Positions 61,537 to 64,000 of a stretch of 64,000 bases of DNA are shown piece by piece. Both the position numbers and the translations under genes were made by a program. Under the pieces are notes generated by a model. That model did no database searches, was not told the DNA's origin, and saw only the letters and a program-made list of their open reading frames with translations. Origin of the DNA: Scybalousia_A sp045221575 (lineage in GTDB: Bacteria; Bacteroidota; Bacteroidia; Bacteroidales; P3); assembly GCA_045221575.1 (NCBI GenBank), contig JBGUWU010000031.1:62001-126000 (forward strand), in the 5' to 3' direction. The stretch's first letter is position 1, and each line of letters begins with the position of its first letter.

Positions 61537-63357
61537 ATGCAGAATATACGTAATGTTGCGATTATAGCTCACGTGGATCATGGTAAGACCACTTTAGTTG
61601 ATAGAATGCTTTATCAAGCAAAACTATTTAGAGATAATCAAGAAAAGAAAGAACTAATACTTGACAACAACGACTTAGAGAGAGAAAGAGGTATAACTAT
61701 TCTTTCAAAAAACGTTTCTATTCGTTACAAAGACTTTAAAATAAATATCATAGATACTCCTGGACACAGTGATTTTGGAGGAGAAGTAGAACGTGTGCTT
61801 AATATGGCTGATGGAGTTCTTTTAGTTGTAGATGCTTTTGAAGGCCCTATGCCACAGACTCGTTTTGTTCTTCAAAAAGCAATAGAAATGAACCTTAAAC
61901 CTATTGTTGTAATCAATAAAGTAGATAAACCTAATTGCGACCCTATAGGTACTATGGAGAAGGTTTTTGATCTTATGTGTGTATTGGGTGCAAGTGAAGA
62001 ACAATTAGACTTCCCTACTGTTTATGGTTCTTCTAAAGAAGGATGGATGAGTGAAGATTACACCAAGCCTACTAATGATGTTGCCTACTTACTTGACACT
62101 ATTATTAAATATATACCTGAGTATCCTCACATAGAAGGTAATACTCAAATGATGATTTCTTCTTTAGACTATTCTTCTTATGTTGGTAGAATAGCAGTAG
62201 GTCGTTTGCATCGTGGTACCCTTCAAGCAGGGCAAGAAGTAATGCTTTGTAAAGCTAATGGAGAGAAATACACAAGTAAAGTCAAAGAGTTATATGTTTT
62301 TGAAGGACTTGCAAAAGAAAAAATAAAAACACCTGTTCAAGCAGGAGAAATTGTTGCATGTTTAGGTATAGATAATTTTGATATAGGTGATACTATCTGT
62401 GATAAAGAAGCACCAGAACCATTGCAACCAATAAAAGTTGATGAACCTACTCTTAGTATGCTATTTACTATTAATAATTCTCCATTCTTTGGTAAAGAGG
62501 GTAAATTTGTTACTTCAAGACATTTAAGAGATAGACTTTTTGCTGAGTTAGAAAAAAATCTTGCTCTTAAAGTAGAAGAGACCGATTCACCTGATACTTT
62601 AATTGTTTATGGTCGTGGAGTTCTGCATCTTAGTATTTTAATAGAGACTATGCGAAGAGAAGGTTATGAACTTCAAGTAGGACAGCCTAAGGTAATCATC
62701 AAAGAAATAGACGGCAAAAAATGCGAACCTATAGAACAACTTATTATTGTTACTCCTGAAGCTTATAGTGGTAAGATAATAGAACAGGTTACTGCTCGTA
62801 AAGGCGAACTGCTTAGCATGGAACCACAAGGAGATAGACAACATATTGAGTTTTCTATTCCTTCAAGAGGTATTATTGGACTAACCAATACTATTCTTAC
62901 TATCTCAGAAGGTGAAGCTATTATGGCACATCAACTAAAAGGCTTTGAACCATGGAAAGGTGATATGCCAAGCAAGAGAATGGGTGCTTTGATTGCAAAA
63001 GAAACAGGACAAGTAATAGAATATTCGCTTAACAAACTTCAAGATAGAGGACGTTTCTTTGTTGAGCCTGGCGATGAGATATATACAGGTATGGTTGTAG
63101 GAGAAGGCTTACGTCCAGATGATATAGTTATCAATCTTGTAATTACAAAGAAACTTACAAATATGCGTGCTGCGGGAAGCGATGAAAAAACTAATATCGC
63201 TCCAGCTATTAAATTCTCATTGGAAGAAGCAATGGAATATATACAAGAAGATGAATACTTGGAGATAACTCCAAAACATCTAAGAATAAGAAAGATTATT
63301 CTTGACGAAGTACAACGTAAGCGCGCCAACCAAGCCAAACAAGCAATGAGTGAATAA
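61537..63357 (+). CDS. typA: Ribosome-associated GTPase TypA/BipA
   Basis: TypA is an EF-G-like GTPase acting in ribosome assembly and stress. The 606-residue protein has the P-loop AHVDHGKTTLVD near residue 12, G3 DTPGHSDFGGEVERV near 76, NKVDKPNCDP near 130, and the BipA-type C-terminus (EYSLNKLQDRGRFFVEPGDEIY, split; key LQDRGRFF). Standard length. Ends at a strong terminator. Confidence 0.96.
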   Translation: MQNIRNVAIIAHVDHGKTTLVDRMLYQAKLFRDNQEKKELILDNNDLERERGITILSKNVSIRYKDFKINIIDTPGHSDFGGEVERVLNMADGVLLVVDAFEGPMPQTRFVLQKAIEMNLKPIVVINKVDKPNCDPIGTMEKVFDLMCVLGASEEQLDFPTVYGSSKEGWMSEDYTKPTNDVAYLLDTIIKYIPEYPHIEGNTQMMISSLDYSSYVGRIAVGRLHRGTLQAGQEVMLCKANGEKYTSKVKELYVFEGLAKEKIKTPVQAGEIVACLGIDNFDIGDTICDKEAPEPLQPIKVDEPTLSMLFTINNSPFFGKEGKFVTSRHLRDRLFAELEKNLALKVEETDSPDTLIVYGRGVLHLSILIETMRREGYELQVGQPKVIIKEIDGKKCEPIEQLIIVTPEAYSGKIIEQVTARKGELLSMEPQGDRQHIEFSIPSRGIIGLTNTILTISEGEAIMAHQLKGFEPWKGDMPSKRMGALIAKETGQVIEYSLNKLQDRGRFFVEPGDEIYTGMVVGEGLRPDDIVINLVITKKLTNMRAAGSDEKTNIAPAIKFSLEEAMEYIQEDEYLEITPKHLRIRKIILDEVQRKRANQAKQAMSE

Positions 63358-63365
63358 AACAGAAC

Positions 63366-63418
63366 AATACAAGCGTTTTTCTAATAAAGAACAAGAAAGT
63401 TTTGAAAACGCTTGTATT
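63366..63418 (+). terminator. Long-stem hairpin after typA
   Basis: AATACAAGCGTTTT (63366-63379) pairs perfectly with AAAACGCTTGTATT (63405-63418) over 14 bp with a 25-nt loop. The following sequence is AT-rich rather than a pure T-run. Confidence 0.75.
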
Positions 63419-63550
63419 ATTTAATTACTAATACATTAAAAGCACAAAATACTCATCAACTTTGTATTAAACATAACAAATAACAACAACTTTAAACGGG
63501 AAAATTTTTAATTTTTCTCGTTTTTTCTTATATATTTTTTTTTAATTTTA

Positions 63551-63558
63551 TAAATTTG
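63551..63558 (+). promoter_or_regulatory. -7 box TAAATTTG for the Cas6-like gene
   Basis: TAAATTTG then CAAGC, 40 bp upstream of the ATG at 63599. Confidence 0.55.
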
Positions 63559-63598
63559 CAAGCATCAAACAATTATTAATATTCCATCGCTTAATATC

Positions 63599-64000
63599 AT
63601 GACAGAAGCAAAATACATAAAGACTCTTAGAATAGATTTTGATTGTGTAATAAAGAATAACGAAATACCTTTCTTTAGAGGTGCTGTATTGGAGAGTATG
63701 GAGCAAAAAGGAAATATTCTTTTTCATAATCATATTGATAATAATCTTTTCCGTTATTCTTACCCTTTGATACAATACAAACGAATACACCAAAGAGCTT
63801 CCATTGTTGCTATTGATAAAGGGGTAGAAATTATAGGACAATTTCTACAAAATAATTTTCACAAACTAACAATAGGAAGATACGAAAAAGAATTCAATAT
63901 ATATAACATTATACCAAACAGAATACTTATACAATTGTGGAAGAATGAGTTTGATTATAGAATTAGACGGTGGTCGCCACTTAATTCAAAAAACTATCAG
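63599..64000 (+). CDS. cas6: Cas6-like CRISPR RNA endonuclease, N-terminal part (runs off the window)
   Basis: An ATG at 63599 opens a frame of 134 codons that is still open at the window edge. Characteristic segments are EIPFFRGAVLESM (about 22-34), ILFHNHIDNNLFRYSYPLIQ-type (key LFHNH and YPLIQYKR, about 40-62), ASIVAIDKGVEIIGQF (about 66-81) and IRRWSPLNSKNY near the end. I recognise this as the pattern of short Bacteroidota Cas6 proteins (Cas6b-like N-terminal region), from memory and not by search. Cas6 cuts pre-crRNA at repeats, so a CRISPR array and cas genes probably lie just to the right. Its catalytic C-terminal half is not visible. It has its own promoter. Confidence 0.72.
   Translation, partial: MTEAKYIKTLRIDFDCVIKNNEIPFFRGAVLESMEQKGNILFHNHIDNNLFRYSYPLIQYKRIHQRASIVAIDKGVEIIGQFLQNNFHKLTIGRYEKEFNIYNIIPNRILIQLWKNEFDYRIRRWSPLNSKNYQ

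Noticed and set aside
63548..63841. 97-residue minus-strand ORF
   Set aside because: It is antisense to the Cas6-like gene and its promoter and has no recognisable feature.

Overview
The window is chromosomal DNA from an AT-rich Bacteroidota bacterium, most likely order Bacteroidales. The evidence is: C-terminal type IX secretion (T9SS) sorting domains on two secreted proteins at the left edge; a PorW/SprE-like T9SS lipoprotein at 54.3 kb; a TonB-dependent receptor paired with a surface beta-propeller lipoprotein; many short lipoproteins; a fumarate-reductase type FrdAB; and more than twenty copies of the Bacteroidota -7 promoter box TAnnTTTG, usually extended to TAnnTTTGCAA. Most of it looks like ordinary core genome. 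No rRNA, tRNA, insertion sequence, prophage or CRISPR array was recognised.

Layout. 0-4.4 kb: two T9SS cargo proteins, then ferrous iron uptake (a FeoA-FeoB fusion plus a tiny Cys-rich partner). 4.7-9 kb: an ADP-forming acyl-CoA synthetase, DapF and two unknowns. 9-13 kb (minus): a run encoding a cyclophilin lipoprotein, a SulP transporter, RibF and an LRR protein. 13-18.4 kb: lipoproteins (one serpin-like), RecX, an MltD-like lytic transglycosylase and a Wzx-type flippase. 18.5-27.4 kb: a beta-propeller/TonB receptor pair, a YD-repeat protein and a TamB-like giant. 27.6-38.7 kb: RarA, duplicated small lipoproteins, two membrane alkaline-phosphatase-fold transferases, FrdAB, TruA and a Dus enzyme. 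38.8-44.7 kb: PlsY, an AtoE transporter and an adk-obg-PAP2-flippase operon. 45-52 kb: ClpC, MlaE/MlaF-like ABC proteins, a PgpH-like HD protein and a sugar nucleotidyltransferase. 52.3-63.4 kb: Fba, DapA, PorW, small envelope proteins, a lone CoA-transferase B subunit, AlaS and TypA. 63.6 kb to the edge: the start of a Cas6-like protein, suggesting a CRISPR-Cas locus just outside the window.

Themes. Envelope building dominates: T9SS cargo and machinery, TamB, Mla, PlsY, flippases, PAP2, two phosphotransferases and a lytic transglycosylase. DapA and DapF serve diaminopimelate/lysine synthesis. FrdAB, the acyl-CoA synthetase, AtoE and the CoA-transferase subunit fit an anaerobic, acid-producing metabolism.

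The most unusual signal is non-coding. Seven intergenic sites (4.5, 9.0, 18.4, 28.9, 38.7, 52.1 and 58.6 kb) carry arrays related to TTGAT/ATCAA. At six of them repeats recur with a 21-bp period, often exact, and at three the array is enclosed by AAGAGTTG / CAACTCTT arms followed by a T-run. They fill five of the nine convergent gene junctions. They look like a dispersed terminator-like or protein-binding element family that I do not recognise as a named class.
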